A stretch of DNA of 53,048 bases, from positions 1 through 53,048 of the forward strand of contig JAKBAB010000003.1 of NCBI GenBank assembly GCA_021815645.1. Reading direction: 5' to 3'. This document shows positions 32,444 to 41,796 of this stretch, piece after piece; the first letter of the stretch is position 1; each line of letters starts with the position of its first letter. This stretch comes from Actinomycetes bacterium. Lineage in GTDB: Bacteria; Actinomycetota; Acidimicrobiia; Acidimicrobiales; RAAP-2. Both the position numbers and the translations under genes were made by a program. Under the pieces are notes generated by a model that worked only from the letters and a program-made list of their open reading frames with translations, was not told the DNA's origin and did not search any database.

Positions 32444-33109
32444 TCACGATGTCGGCGTCGGTAGCGAGACCCGCAGTTCGTGCGCTCGCCGACCGAGAAC
32501 CTCCGAACGCGCGACGGCCCCGGCCACCCCACAACGTTCCAGCCAGTTCGCCATCATCAGGTGACCGTCCTGGGTTAAAACCGATTCGGGGTGGAACTGC
32601 ACCCCCTCCATCTCCAAGCTTCGGTGGCGCAGTCCCATGATCAGACCGTTAGATCGCGCGGTCACGACGAACTCTTCGGGCACGGCGTCGTTCTCTACGA
32701 CTAGTGAGTGGTAGCGCCCGACAATTAGCGGGTTCGAGACGCCGCTAAAGATGCCCAGACCGTCGTGTTCGACCAGGCTCGCGCGTCCGTGTAGTAGTTC
32801 GGGCGCTCGCCCGACCCGACCCCCGAAGGCCTCCGCCAGGGCCTGGTGACCGAGACAAACCCCCAGAAGCGGAACCTCGCGGTCACGGCAGTGGCGCACC
32901 AACTCGACGCAGTTTCCCGCGTCACGGGGGTGTCCCGGTCCGGGCGAGATCAGAACGCCGCACGGACTGAGGGTGGCGACATCTCGCGGTCCCACGCAGT
33001 CGTTGCGGCGCACCGTCGTCGACGCGCCCAACTCTTCGACGTATTGCACCAAGTTGTAAACGAAGGAGTCGTAGTTATCGACGACGAGAATGAGGGGGCC
33101 TTCGGGCAT
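32444..33109 (-). CDS. trpG: Anthranilate/aminodeoxychorismate synthase glutaminase subunit
   Basis: Class I glutamine amidotransferase that supplies ammonia to TrpE (or PabB). Motifs: VVDNYDSFVYNLVQY at the N-terminus, LISPGPGHPRDAG, nucleophile Cys in LLGVCLGHQALA and the His-Glu pair in GVQFHPESVLTQDGHLMMANWL. The ORF track uses a TTG at 33118, but that codon touches the -10 box; the ATG at 33109 fits a near-leaderless mRNA. It is divergent from trpE. It may also serve folate synthesis, as TrpG/PabA often do. Confidence 0.9.
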   Translation of the reverse strand: MPEGPLILVVDNYDSFVYNLVQYVEELGASTTVRRNDCVGPRDVATLSPCGVLISPGPGHPRDAGNCVELVRHCRDREVPLLGVCLGHQALAEAFGGRVGRAPELLHGRASLVEHDGLGIFSGVSNPLIVGRYHSLVVENDAVPEEFVVTARSNGLIMGLRHRSLEMEGVQFHPESVLTQDGHLMMANWLERCGVAGAVARSEVLGRRAHELRVSLPTPTS

Positions 33110-33117
33110 GTGACTCA

Positions 33118-33147
33118 ATCATACGGCCGGGCTAACTAACCTCTCAA
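33118..33147 (-). promoter_or_regulatory. Promoter of trpG
   Basis: On the minus strand TTGAGA (33142-33147) and TATGAT (33118-33123) are separated by 18 bp, close to the sigma-70 consensus. Transcription would start about at the trpG ATG (33109). The -35 box lies immediately beside the trpE start codon (33149), so the two divergent genes must share overlapping control DNA. Confidence 0.6.
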
Positions 33148-33148
33148 C

Positions 33149-34657
33149 ATGGAGATCCTCGACCTCGACGCTTTCTTACACCTCGTCGAACGGGGCTTCA
33201 ACCTCGTCCCACTTACGACGACGTTGCAGTTGGACCGAGAGACTCCCGTCACGTTGTACCAAAGACTAGGCGCGCGCGCGATCTACCTCCTCGAAAGTGC
33301 CGCTGTCGGTGAAGCGACCGGGCGATACTCATTTATCGGCTTCGATCGTCGGTGGCGCCTGACGACGAGCGGTCCTTCGACCGTCGTCAGTGGAGCTCTT
33401 AACTACGAGAGCGAGCGACCCCCGCTAGAGGAGCTGCGCTCACTATTGTCGTCATACCGTACGGCCGTCCCGGCCGACCTACCTGACTTCGTGGGGGGAG
33501 CCGTCGGCTACGTCGCCTTCGACTACGTACGACGTTTGGAGAAGCTCCCGGGCCGGCCCGCGCCTTCCACCTGGCCAGACGTTGACTTCTCCTTCGCCGA
33601 CTCGATTTTGATTTGTGACCACCTTCGTCACTCGACCACGATTGTCGTCTTGGCGCACGTCCCCGACGGCGGTGGCCGCGAAGAGTACGGCGCGAGTCGC
33701 CAGCGACTCGAAGAGATTGAGTCGGTACTTTTGGGTCCGGGGCCGACTCGCGACGAGACGACCGAGCGCCTCGTCTCCACCGCGCCCCAGCAGCGATCCA
33801 CCATCGACGTCGGAACACTGGCGCGCGATCTGTCGAACTTCACGGCCGCCGGTTACGAAGACGTCGTGCGCCGGGCGAAGGAGTACGTCGTGGCCGGCGA
33901 CGTGTTCCAGGTCGTGCCGAGTCAACAGTTCACCAGGGCGAGCCGGGTCGATCCGTTAACGTTGTACCGAGTTCTGCGCGCCCTGAATCCCTCGCCGTAC
34001 ATGTACCTCCTCGACTCGGGCGTCAGCCAGATCGTAGGGGCGTCGCCCGAGATGCTGATTCGGGTTCACGACGGAGTCGTCAGTACCCGACCGATTGCCG
34101 GTACGCGGCCTCGCGGCGCAACCGACGCCGACGACCTCGCCCTAGAGGCCGAGATGAGGCAGGACGTGAAGGAGGTCGCCGAGCACGTCATGCTCGTGGA
34201 CCTCGGCCGCAATGATATTGGTCGAGTGGCCCGGGCCGGTACCGTGCGCGTCGCGCAGTTAGCCCACGTCGAACGTTTTTCCCACCTCATGCACCTCGTG
34301 AGCCACGTAGACGGCGAGTTACGTGAAGGTCTCGACGCCTTCGACGCCTTCGACGCACTTTTTCCGGCGGGAACGCTCACGGGCGCGCCCAAGGTCCGCG
34401 CCATGGAACTCATCGACGAATTTGAATCGCGCTATCGCGGACCCTACGGTGGCGCCGTCGGTTACTTCTCCCTTTCGGGTAACGCCGACTTCGCGATTAC
34501 CATCCGAACCGTCAGCCTCTCGAACGGTACGGCGACGGTACAGGCCGGCGGTGGTGTCGTCGCCGACAGCGACGGCGCGCGCGAGTTCCAGGAGTGCCTC
34601 AACAAGGCCTCCGCGCCGCTGCTGGCCCTGGAGATCGCCGACCCGAGCGGACGCTGA
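33149..34657 (+). CDS. trpE: Anthranilate synthase component I
   Basis: Chorismate-utilising enzyme, 502 residues, that makes anthranilate for tryptophan. The N-terminal domain includes the Trp-binding region (IYLLESAAVGEATGRYSFIGF). The catalytic domain shows DVFQVVPSQQF, PSPYMYLLD, PIAGTRPRGATDADD, EMRQDVKEVAEHVMLVDLGRNDIGRVA and GTLTGAPKVRAMELI, all TrpE-typical. The ATG follows a short TAACTAACCTCTCAAC leader without a ribosome-binding site. PabB is less likely given the N-terminal LLES motif. Confidence 0.92.
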   Translation: MEILDLDAFLHLVERGFNLVPLTTTLQLDRETPVTLYQRLGARAIYLLESAAVGEATGRYSFIGFDRRWRLTTSGPSTVVSGALNYESERPPLEELRSLLSSYRTAVPADLPDFVGGAVGYVAFDYVRRLEKLPGRPAPSTWPDVDFSFADSILICDHLRHSTTIVVLAHVPDGGGREEYGASRQRLEEIESVLLGPGPTRDETTERLVSTAPQQRSTIDVGTLARDLSNFTAAGYEDVVRRAKEYVVAGDVFQVVPSQQFTRASRVDPLTLYRVLRALNPSPYMYLLDSGVSQIVGASPEMLIRVHDGVVSTRPIAGTRPRGATDADDLALEAEMRQDVKEVAEHVMLVDLGRNDIGRVARAGTVRVAQLAHVERFSHLMHLVSHVDGELREGLDAFDAFDALFPAGTLTGAPKVRAMELIDEFESRYRGPYGGAVGYFSLSGNADFAITIRTVSLSNGTATVQAGGGVVADSDGAREFQECLNKASAPLLALEIADPSGR

Positions 34658-34855
34658 CGTGCTTAGCGGCGCATCGCACCTCTCGTCTTCAGTTACCGTA
34701 GTTGGCCCGAGCGCGAGCCGTGGGCGCGTGCGCCGTCGACGGGTCTCGCTGGGGCACTATTAGGGTGGGCCCTGTCGGCCACGGGAGTAATCCGGCAAAT
34801 TAAACGGTGTAGGGGGTGTGCGTGGACGTAGGAAATGTGATGGCACACATTCTCG

Positions 34856-35638
34856 GTGCGTCCCACGGCGCCACCGCGCGAAGTGCCTCCCGTGCGTAAC
34901 GGGCAACGAGTCGCGAAGTCCCGTACCTCTCCCAACGAAACGGCCCAAGAACTCTTCGCGCCGCTGCCGTCGCGCTATAACCGCTTGGCCGCGATTCTCA
35001 GTTTCGGACAAGATCGCCGGTGGCGTCGAACCATGATTGACCACGTAGCGGGTTCGCGGCCGAACTTGGTGCTCGACGTCGCCAGTGGCCCCGGCGCAGT
35101 CGTCCGAGTGCTCACGCGGCGCACCGACGCTTACGTGGTGGGACTGGACTTAAGCGAGGAGATGTTAAGCGCCGGGGCGCACAACATATCGCGGTGGGGG
35201 TTGAAGGATCGAGTGAGCCTCGTTCGCGGTCGTGCCGAACGGCTGCCCTTCGCCGACGCGACCTTCGACGCCCTCACCTTCACCTATTTGCTGCGTTACG
35301 TGCAAGACCCCGCGGCCACGTTGCGCGAACTAGTTCGAGTGGTCAAACCGGGCGGAGCGATCGCTTCCGTCGAGTTCGCGGTCCCCGCAAACCCCTTCGC
35401 CCACCTCGCGTGGTGGCTCTACACGCGCGTAGGACTGCCCGGCGCCGGATACCTACTGGGCGGGCGCCCGTGGTGGACCGTCGGACGCTTTCTCGGTCCC
35501 AGCATCGGCGCGCACTACCGCGCTTACCCACTCGAATGGACCCTCGACGCGTGGCGGCGCGCGGGAGTAGAACACGTTGAGTACCGTTCGCTGAGTGCGG
35601 GTGGGGGCGTGGTGGTCTGGGGCTACCGCAACTCTTGA
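34856..35638 (+). CDS. UbiE/MenG-type methyltransferase
   Basis: Class I SAM-dependent methyltransferase, 260 residues. NETAQELFAPLPSRYNRLAAILSFGQDRRWRR is the UbiE/MenG N-terminal signature, followed by SAM motif I LDVASGPGAVV, VVGLDLSEEML, RAERLPFADATFD and LRELVRVVKPGG. It probably methylates demethylmenaquinone, but the C-terminal half departs from the canonical form. GTG start is uncertain; the first 25 residues are not conserved-looking. The next gene overlaps by TTGA. Confidence 0.8.
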   Translation: MRPTAPPREVPPVRNGQRVAKSRTSPNETAQELFAPLPSRYNRLAAILSFGQDRRWRRTMIDHVAGSRPNLVLDVASGPGAVVRVLTRRTDAYVVGLDLSEEMLSAGAHNISRWGLKDRVSLVRGRAERLPFADATFDALTFTYLLRYVQDPAATLRELVRVVKPGGAIASVEFAVPANPFAHLAWWLYTRVGLPGAGYLLGGRPWWTVGRFLGPSIGAHYRAYPLEWTLDAWRRAGVEHVEYRSLSAGGGVVVWGYRNS

Positions 35639-36408
35639 CGCTCTTTCGCTCACCACCCAAACGTTCGAACGCCGTGGCGCCAGCGTTTTACGCCACGCCG
35701 CGCCTGCTACGTCAAAAGCGTGCGCGAGAGTGGTGGACGCTGTTGCACCCGCCCTACACCGCTATGCACCTATCCTTCGTCGTTATCGGCGGGTGCCTCG
35801 TGGGCCCGGTAAGCGCGACGCGCCTCGCGGCGTCGCTCGGGGCATTCTTTCTCGCCGTGGGCGTCGGTGCTCACGCCCTGGACGAACTGCACGGTCGGCC
35901 CCTCGCCACGAAGCTGGCGACGTGGCAACTTACTGCGGCGGCCGTGGCCGGTCTCGGGGGGGCCGTAGCCCTGGGCGTGGTGGGCGCCACCGTAGTGGGC
36001 GCCAACCTCTTAATCTTTGTCGCCGCCGGCGTCACGCTCGCGCTTGGTTACAATCTCGAACTCTTCGGTGGTCGACTTCACCGTGACCTCATCTTCGCCT
36101 TAAGTTGGGGGGCCTTTCCCGTCTTGACCGCCTACTTCGCCCAACACTCGCGGCTCTCGCTCACCAGCGCGCTGGCCGCACTCTTCGCCGCGTTCGCCTC
36201 CCTGACGCAACGCCGTCTCTCCTCCCCGGCCCGAGAACTGCGGCGGCGAACGCGCACTCTAGACGGAGTACGAACCCTCAGTGATGGCACCGAAATGACG
36301 ATCACGCGCGCTTCGGTGCTCGAGCCGCTCGAAAGGGCGCTGCGCTCACTGTGCTGGATGAGTGTCGCCCTGGCGTGCACGTTTTTACTTCTGCGATTTC
36401 ACCCTTAG
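35635..36408 (+). CDS. Polytopic membrane protein (possibly UbiA-like)
   Basis: A 257-residue protein with about seven hydrophobic segments. HPPYTAMHLSFVVIGGCLV near the N-terminus and VGAHALDELHGRP recall prenyltransferase-like (UbiA-superfamily) membrane proteins, although the classic NDxxDxxxD motif is not present. TTG start overlapping the UbiE-type stop implies a shared role, plausibly in quinone or isoprenoid metabolism. Function is inferred from context only. Confidence 0.55.
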   Translation: MTLFRSPPKRSNAVAPAFYATPRLLRQKRAREWWTLLHPPYTAMHLSFVVIGGCLVGPVSATRLAASLGAFFLAVGVGAHALDELHGRPLATKLATWQLTAAAVAGLGGAVALGVVGATVVGANLLIFVAAGVTLALGYNLELFGGRLHRDLIFALSWGAFPVLTAYFAQHSRLSLTSALAALFAAFASLTQRRLSSPARELRRRTRTLDGVRTLSDGTEMTITRASVLEPLERALRSLCWMSVALACTFLLLRFHP

Positions 36409-36499
36409 CCGGCCCCAGCGACCACTTTCTTTGGGGGGCACGCCCTCGGGAGCCGAACTCGTCGACGCCTATGCTCGGGTTGGTACGAAGAGGGGTGAC

Positions 36500-38137
36500 G
36501 TGTCCACAGAGAGTGCCCGTGACATCTGGCGTCGCCAGTTCGACGGGGCCGAGTTACGATCGGGTCCCTTCACGACCATGTCGGGAATACCCCTAGAGCC
36601 GGTGTACGGGCCGCCCGAGGGAGAGTTTCCGGGACTCTTTCCCTACACCCGAGGCGTCCACGCGTCGATGTACCGAACCAAGTTGTGGACTATGAGAATG
36701 TTCGCCGGCTTCGGCACGGCCCTAGACACCAACGCCCGATTTCGCCAAATAGTCGGAGCGGGGGCGACCGGACTGTCAACCGCGTTCGATATGCCCACGC
36801 TCTTAGGCCTCGACTCGGACGACCCGCTCGCGCGCGGCGAGGTGGGTCGCTGCGGCGTCGCCATCGACTCGCTCGCCGACGTCGACGACCTTTTCCGCGA
36901 CATAGACCTCGGCGAAATATCGACGTCGATGACGATTAATTCCCCGGCGGCGGTCATGCTCGCGCTCTTCGTCGCCCACGCCGAGAAGTCCGGCGTCGCG
37001 CGCCGCCGCCTCTCCGGGACACTGCAAAACGACATACTCAAGGAGTACCAGGCCCAAAAGGAGTTCGTCTTCCCACCGCGTGCGTCGATGCGCCTCGTGC
37101 GCGACACTATGGCGTTCGCCGCTTCGGACATGCCCAGGTGGAACTCGATCTCGGTGTCGGGCTATCACATCCGCGAAGCGGGGTCCACGGCGGTGGAGGA
37201 GTTGGCCTTCACGTTGGCCAACGGTTTCGCGTACGTAGAGCTCGCCGTTCGCGCGGGGCTCGCCGTCGACGACGTTGCACCGCGACTGTCGTTCTTTTTC
37301 AATGCGCACATTGACTTCTTCGAAGAGATCGCGAAGTATCGAGCGGCCCGACGTCTGTGGGCCACGTGGCTACGCGATCGATACTCAGCGCGCGACCCCC
37401 GTTCGTGGCAACTGCGCTTTCATACTCAAACCGCGGGTGTTTCGCTCACCGCACAGCAACCCGACGTCAATACGGCGCGCACCGCCATCGAAGCGCTGGC
37501 GGGCGTCCTGGGTGGTACGCAATCGCTCCACACCAACGCCATGGACGAAGCCCTCGCACTGCCTTCGAAGAAGGCGGCTCGTATTGCCCTGCGCACGCAA
37601 CAAGTTATCGCGCACGAAACCAACGTAACGAACGTCGCGGACCCCCTAGGGGGTTCTTGGTACGTCGAAGCGTTAACCGACGAAGTCGCTCGCGAGGCCG
37701 AGGTGATCTTCGCCACGATTGACGAGATGGGTGAAGGATCCATGCTCGACGGGTGCATCCGGGGAATAGAGGAGAACTGGTTTCAAAGACGCATCGCGGA
37801 CTCCGCGTACGACCTCGAACGGTCCTTTAATCGCGGTGAAAGAATCGTGGTCGGGGTTAACGAATTTCTAGAAGGTAACGACGACGAAGTGGCGACGTTG
37901 CGCATCACCGACGACGACGAGCGTCTTCAGGTCGCTCGCCTCGACGCCGTCAAACGGGCCCGTAGTAGCGAGAGCGTCGCCGAGACGCTCCATCACCTTA
38001 GGGTTGACGCCTCGGACCCCGAAGTCAACCTGATGCCCCCACTCATTGACGCGGCGAGGGCCCACGCGACCGTAGGCGAGATGATGTCGGCCCTGGTAGA
38101 CGTGTTCGGCCGCCACGTGGAAGTACCCACCCTGTGA
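36500..38137 (+). CDS. Methylmalonyl-CoA mutase-type large subunit
   Basis: Catalytic TIM-barrel subunit of a B12-dependent acyl-CoA mutase, 545 residues. Motifs: [59 protein letters not shown] and [47 protein letters not shown]. The split large/small layout is shared by archaeal-type methylmalonyl-CoA, isobutyryl-CoA and 2-hydroxyisobutyryl-CoA mutases. At the position of the MCM substrate Tyr (RGPYATMY) this has His (RGVHASMY), so the substrate is uncertain. The ORF track start is 46 codons early; GTG at 36500 has AGGGG upstream. Small subunit overlaps by GTGA. Confidence 0.85.
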   Translation: MSTESARDIWRRQFDGAELRSGPFTTMSGIPLEPVYGPPEGEFPGLFPYTRGVHASMYRTKLWTMRMFAGFGTALDTNARFRQIVGAGATGLSTAFDMPTLLGLDSDDPLARGEVGRCGVAIDSLADVDDLFRDIDLGEISTSMTINSPAAVMLALFVAHAEKSGVARRRLSGTLQNDILKEYQAQKEFVFPPRASMRLVRDTMAFAASDMPRWNSISVSGYHIREAGSTAVEELAFTLANGFAYVELAVRAGLAVDDVAPRLSFFFNAHIDFFEEIAKYRAARRLWATWLRDRYSARDPRSWQLRFHTQTAGVSLTAQQPDVNTARTAIEALAGVLGGTQSLHTNAMDEALALPSKKAARIALRTQQVIAHETNVTNVADPLGGSWYVEALTDEVAREAEVIFATIDEMGEGSMLDGCIRGIEENWFQRRIADSAYDLERSFNRGERIVVGVNEFLEGNDDEVATLRITDDDERLQVARLDAVKRARSSESVAETLHHLRVDASDPEVNLMPPLIDAARAHATVGEMMSALVDVFGRHVEVPTL

Positions 38138-38514
38138 GTACTCGCGTCCTCGTGGCCAAAGTTGGCCTCGACGGGCACGACCGGGGCGTCAAGGTAGTCG
38201 CTCGGCTCCTGCGCGACGCCGGCATGGAAGTGATCTACACGGGACTCTTTCAAACCCCGGAGACGGTCGCGGCCACGGCCGTCGACGAAGACGTAGACGT
38301 CGTGGGGATTTCGATGTTAAGTGGAGCCCATATGACGCTCGCCCCCCTGGTGGTAAGGGCTTTGCGCGAGCGCGGTTCGAGCGCTCCGCTCGTGCTGGGC
38401 GGTATCGTTCCCCCGGGCGACGAAGCGGAGCTACTTACCCTCGGCGTCGCGGCGGTCTTCGGACCTGGAGCCAGCGGTGGCGACATTGTGAGAATCATCG
38501 AATCGCTCGCCTAG
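38134..38514 (+). CDS. Methylmalonyl-CoA mutase-type B12-binding small subunit
   Basis: Cobalamin-binding subunit, 126 residues. It carries the lower-ligand motif DxHxxG (LDGHDRG, about residues 13-18), plus [10 protein letters not shown] and LGGIVPPGD of the Rossmann-like B12 fold. It partners with the large subunit encoded just upstream; the start codon overlaps that gene's stop, so stoichiometric production is expected. Confidence 0.92.
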   Translation: MSTRVLVAKVGLDGHDRGVKVVARLLRDAGMEVIYTGLFQTPETVAATAVDEDVDVVGISMLSGAHMTLAPLVVRALRERGSSAPLVLGGIVPPGDEAELLTLGVAAVFGPGASGGDIVRIIESLA

Positions 38515-38602
38515 GGAATCCGATGGGTCACCGCGCCGACGTAGCGCGACGGCACGGCCTCGAAACTCTAGGTAGAGTCGATCCGGAGAGGGAGGGGAGA
38601 GC

Positions 38603-39022
38603 ATGTTAAAAGGATTCAAGACGTTTCTCATGCGTGGGGAGCTGATCGTCATTGCCGTGGGTTTGGTCGTGGCCCTCGCCTTTAGTACGTTGATTGCTTC
38701 GTTCACGACCAACGTCATCGAACCGCTAATAAACGCCCTCGCCGGATCGACTTCGAAGGGCCCGGGGCTCGGTTGGCACCTCAACGGACAGTTCATCGCT
38801 CTGGGGGCCTTTATCGCGTCCATCGTCTACTTCTTGGTCTTCATGGCCGTGGTCTACTTCGTTTTGGTGGTCCCGTACCGTAGGTATATGGCGCGACAGG
38901 GCACGGCCGTGTTCGCCGCCCCCACGCCGCCCCCCGCGACTCAGACGTGCCCCCACTGCCTGAGCGCGGACCTGCCCGCGGGTGCGACCAAATGTTTGCA
39001 CTGCGCCAGCGAACTCGGCTAA
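38603..39022 (+). CDS. mscL: MscL-type mechanosensitive channel with C-terminal zinc ribbon
   Basis: The N-terminal MLKGFKTFLMRGELIVIAVGLVVALAFSTLIASF and second helix AFIASIVYFLVFMAVVYFVLVVPYRRY are the two membrane helices of MscL, which opens on hypo-osmotic shock. After a Pro-rich linker (residues 105-113) there is a CxxC-x11-CxxC zinc ribbon (C116, C119, C131, C134), not part of canonical MscL. Total 139 residues. It is preceded by GGAGAGGGAGGGGAGAGC, a rich ribosome-binding region. Confidence 0.82.
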   Translation: MLKGFKTFLMRGELIVIAVGLVVALAFSTLIASFTTNVIEPLINALAGSTSKGPGLGWHLNGQFIALGAFIASIVYFLVFMAVVYFVLVVPYRRYMARQGTAVFAAPTPPPATQTCPHCLSADLPAGATKCLHCASELG

Positions 39023-39207
39023 AGGGGTTTGATGCCCTCGCGGCGGGGCTACGGTGCTAAAGCACGAAGAGTACTGCTGGGCTAGCGACCTGCGGACTAG
39101 ATAGATCTCGTCGTCGGCCCGTGGTGCGAAGCCGTGTGTAGGGTGAGCGTAATGGTCGACCACAATCGGTATTCTGTCGCGCCCGACACCACCGCTGAGT
39201 ATCAGTT

Positions 39208-41706
39208 ATGAACGGGCCAAGGAAATCGCACGACGGACCCGCCTTCGCTGGCGAAACCGAACCGGGAGTTGCGGCCCCCGCGCTCTATCGCGCCGCGCTA
39301 CTCGACGCACTGCTCAACAACGAACACGTGGGGGTCGCCCTGCTCGACCGGGAGTACCGCTACCTCTTAATCAATGACACCCTGGCGGAGGCTCACGGTC
39401 TCTCGGTGGCCGCGCACCTAGGTCGTGAGATGAGTGAGGTCGTGCCCGAACTATGGCTTACGGTGAGAGACGCCGTTCACGGTGCCCTCGAGGGGCGCCC
39501 AACGACGGACTTAAACGTAACCGAGGTGCCGCTCGACCAGCGCCGTGGCGAAAGAAGTTGGCGCGCGAACTACTACCCCATCTTCGTGGACGGCGCGGTC
39601 GCCGCGATTGGTTGCGTCACCCACGAAACGACGGACATCTTCGCGACGGAGAGGGCCCTGCGCCAACGCAACAATCTCTACCGGATGTTGGCCGAGACGA
39701 GTCGGGTCGCCACGAGCGCCCCTTCGACCAAAGAACTTTTCCGCGAAGTCTGCGATATCGCCGTCGACGTGTGCGGCTTCGCCATGGCTTGGGTCGGGGT
39801 TCGCCACGATCTTCGAGTCGACGTGGCCACCTACGCCGGGGCCGGGGCCTCCTACCTGAACGACCTCGAACTGTCGTTGGCCACCAGTTCCCCGCACTCT
39901 CGCGGCCCCGTCGGTCAGACGTTTCTAACCGGACACCACGTGGTGGTCAATGACTTTTTGACGTCGGCGGCGACGGCGCCGTGGCGAGAGTTAGCGACGC
40001 GCGTCGGCTTCGAGGCGGCGGCCAGTTTTCCTATACGCGAACGGGGCGTCGTGGTGGCGGCCCTGACGGTTTACTCCGCGCAGTCGGACTATTTTTCTCC
40101 CGACGTCGTCGAGACGCTTTCGGAGATGATGCCCGCGCTGTCGCGCGCGCTCGACAATTTCGCCGACGCGAGCCGACGTCGCGAGGACGAAGCGCAGTTA
40201 CGAATAAGGGACCGGGCCTTGGCCGCCATTACCCAAGGAATCGTCCTGTGTGACGCGACCGATCCCGAACTGCCCATCACCTACGCCAGTTCAAGTTTTC
40301 GCCACCTCACGGGCTACGAATACGACGAGGTCGTCGGTAGAAACTGTCGCTTTCTTCAGGGGCCCGACACCGACCGAAACGTCGTCGCGCGCCTTAGAAC
40401 GGCCCTCGAACTCGGGCGGGCGTGCTCGGTGGAACTCCTCAACTACCGCAAGGATGGCTCCACCTTTTGGAACAGCCTGAGCCTCTCACCGGTGAGGGAC
40501 CCCACGGGTCGCGTTACTCACTTCGTCGGCGTTCAAACCGACGTGACAGCTCGCCGTACCCTCGAGCGCCAACTGGTCCAGTCCCAACGACTCGAAGCCC
40601 TCGGGACACTGGCGGGGGGCATCGCGCACGACTTCAACAATATGTTGATGGTTATCCGCGGGTACAACCAAATTTTATCTCGACGACACCTCGACGACGA
40701 CCTTAGTGACGTAACGCGCCGCATTGACGACGCGGTTCAGCGGGCCGCTGACTTCACCCGACGGCTCCTCGCCTTCAGTCACACCCAAGTCCTCAATCTC
40801 GAAGTCACCAACGTCAACGACCTCGTGCGCGACGTCGTTCGTCTTCTCGAGGGCGTCATCGGCGCTGACGTGAGGCTCGAACTCGACCTCGCCGATCAGA
40901 TACCCACCTTGATGATCGACCGCGTCCAGCTCGAACAGGCGGTCCTCAATCTCGTGACCAACGCCCGCGAAGCGATGCCGTCGGGAGGGACACTGCGCGT
41001 CACTACCCAGGTCGTGGAACGAAACGGCGACGACGACCAAGTAAATCCCGCTTTTGGCACCTGTTTGAAACTGGCGGTTTCGGACACGGGAATTGGCATT
41101 AGTGACGCCGCCCGGGACCGCGTCTTCGAACCGTTCTTCACGACGAAGGCGATGGGCTCAGGTCTCGGACTTTCGGCCGTCTATGGTTTAGTTCGCCAGA
41201 GCGGCGGAGAAGTGTCGCTAGAGAGCCGGCGCAACGAAGGCACGACGTTCTCCCTCTTCTTCCCCGTGGCTCCACTCCCGGAAACTATTCCCGAACCACC
41301 GATGGCGCCGGTTACCTCCTTACTGGGCAGTGAGGTCGTCCTAGTCGTCGAAGACGTCGACGAAGCGCGGTCCCTGTTGGCCCAATACCTGCGCGAACTG
41401 GGCTACGTCGTGTTCGACGCGCCCAGCGGCTGGGACGCACTTAAGTTCGCCAAGGATACACCCCGAGTCGACTTCCTGGTCACCGACGTGATCATGCCCC
41501 TCATGAGTGGCCCCGAACTCGCCGAGAGCGTGATGGAGCTATTTCCCGACCTCCGCATTGTCTTCACCTCGGGGCTGCCCTCGTACGACCTGACGCACCG
41601 GCGACGTTTCGAAGGTCGCTCTTCCTTCATCGAAAAACCCTTCCTCTTCGCCGCGCTGGCGAGCTCTCTGAGGCGGCTCGTGCCGGCCGACGACGCGACG
41701 CCGTGA
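39208..41706 (+). CDS. LOV-domain hybrid histidine kinase with receiver
   Basis: An 832-residue sensor. Residues about 30-150 form a PAS domain, 160-320 a GAF domain, and 340-450 a LOV-type PAS with GRNCRFLQGPDTD (photoactive Cys380), NYRKDGSTFWN and GVQTDVT, the FMN-binding residues. A HisKA domain follows (GGIAHDFNN, His474), then the ATPase (NLVTNAREAMP, DTGIGIS, GSGLGLSAVYG) and a receiver domain (VVEDVDEAR, Asp in LVTDVIMPLMSG, Lys in IEKPF). It should sense blue light, via flavin-Cys adduct formation, and phosphorylate its own receiver. No transmembrane segments. No partner regulator is adjacent. Confidence 0.9.
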   Translation: MNGPRKSHDGPAFAGETEPGVAAPALYRAALLDALLNNEHVGVALLDREYRYLLINDTLAEAHGLSVAAHLGREMSEVVPELWLTVRDAVHGALEGRPTTDLNVTEVPLDQRRGERSWRANYYPIFVDGAVAAIGCVTHETTDIFATERALRQRNNLYRMLAETSRVATSAPSTKELFREVCDIAVDVCGFAMAWVGVRHDLRVDVATYAGAGASYLNDLELSLATSSPHSRGPVGQTFLTGHHVVVNDFLTSAATAPWRELATRVGFEAAASFPIRERGVVVAALTVYSAQSDYFSPDVVETLSEMMPALSRALDNFADASRRREDEAQLRIRDRALAAITQGIVLCDATDPELPITYASSSFRHLTGYEYDEVVGRNCRFLQGPDTDRNVVARLRTALELGRACSVELLNYRKDGSTFWNSLSLSPVRDPTGRVTHFVGVQTDVTARRTLERQLVQSQRLEALGTLAGGIAHDFNNMLMVIRGYNQILSRRHLDDDLSDVTRRIDDAVQRAADFTRRLLAFSHTQVLNLEVTNVNDLVRDVVRLLEGVIGADVRLELDLADQIPTLMIDRVQLEQAVLNLVTNAREAMPSGGTLRVTTQVVERNGDDDQVNPAFGTCLKLAVSDTGIGISDAARDRVFEPFFTTKAMGSGLGLSAVYGLVRQSGGEVSLESRRNEGTTFSLFFPVAPLPETIPEPPMAPVTSLLGSEVVLVVEDVDEARSLLAQYLRELGYVVFDAPSGWDALKFAKDTPRVDFLVTDVIMPLMSGPELAESVMELFPDLRIVFTSGLPSYDLTHRRRFEGRSSFIEKPFLFAALASSLRRLVPADDATP

Positions 41707-41796
41707 GCAATAGTGGCCCCGAAGCGATGACCTCGCTGGCGTCTAGCGAGCGAATCACCCCGCACCGATGGCGAACTCGACGGCGAGGGTAGTTGC

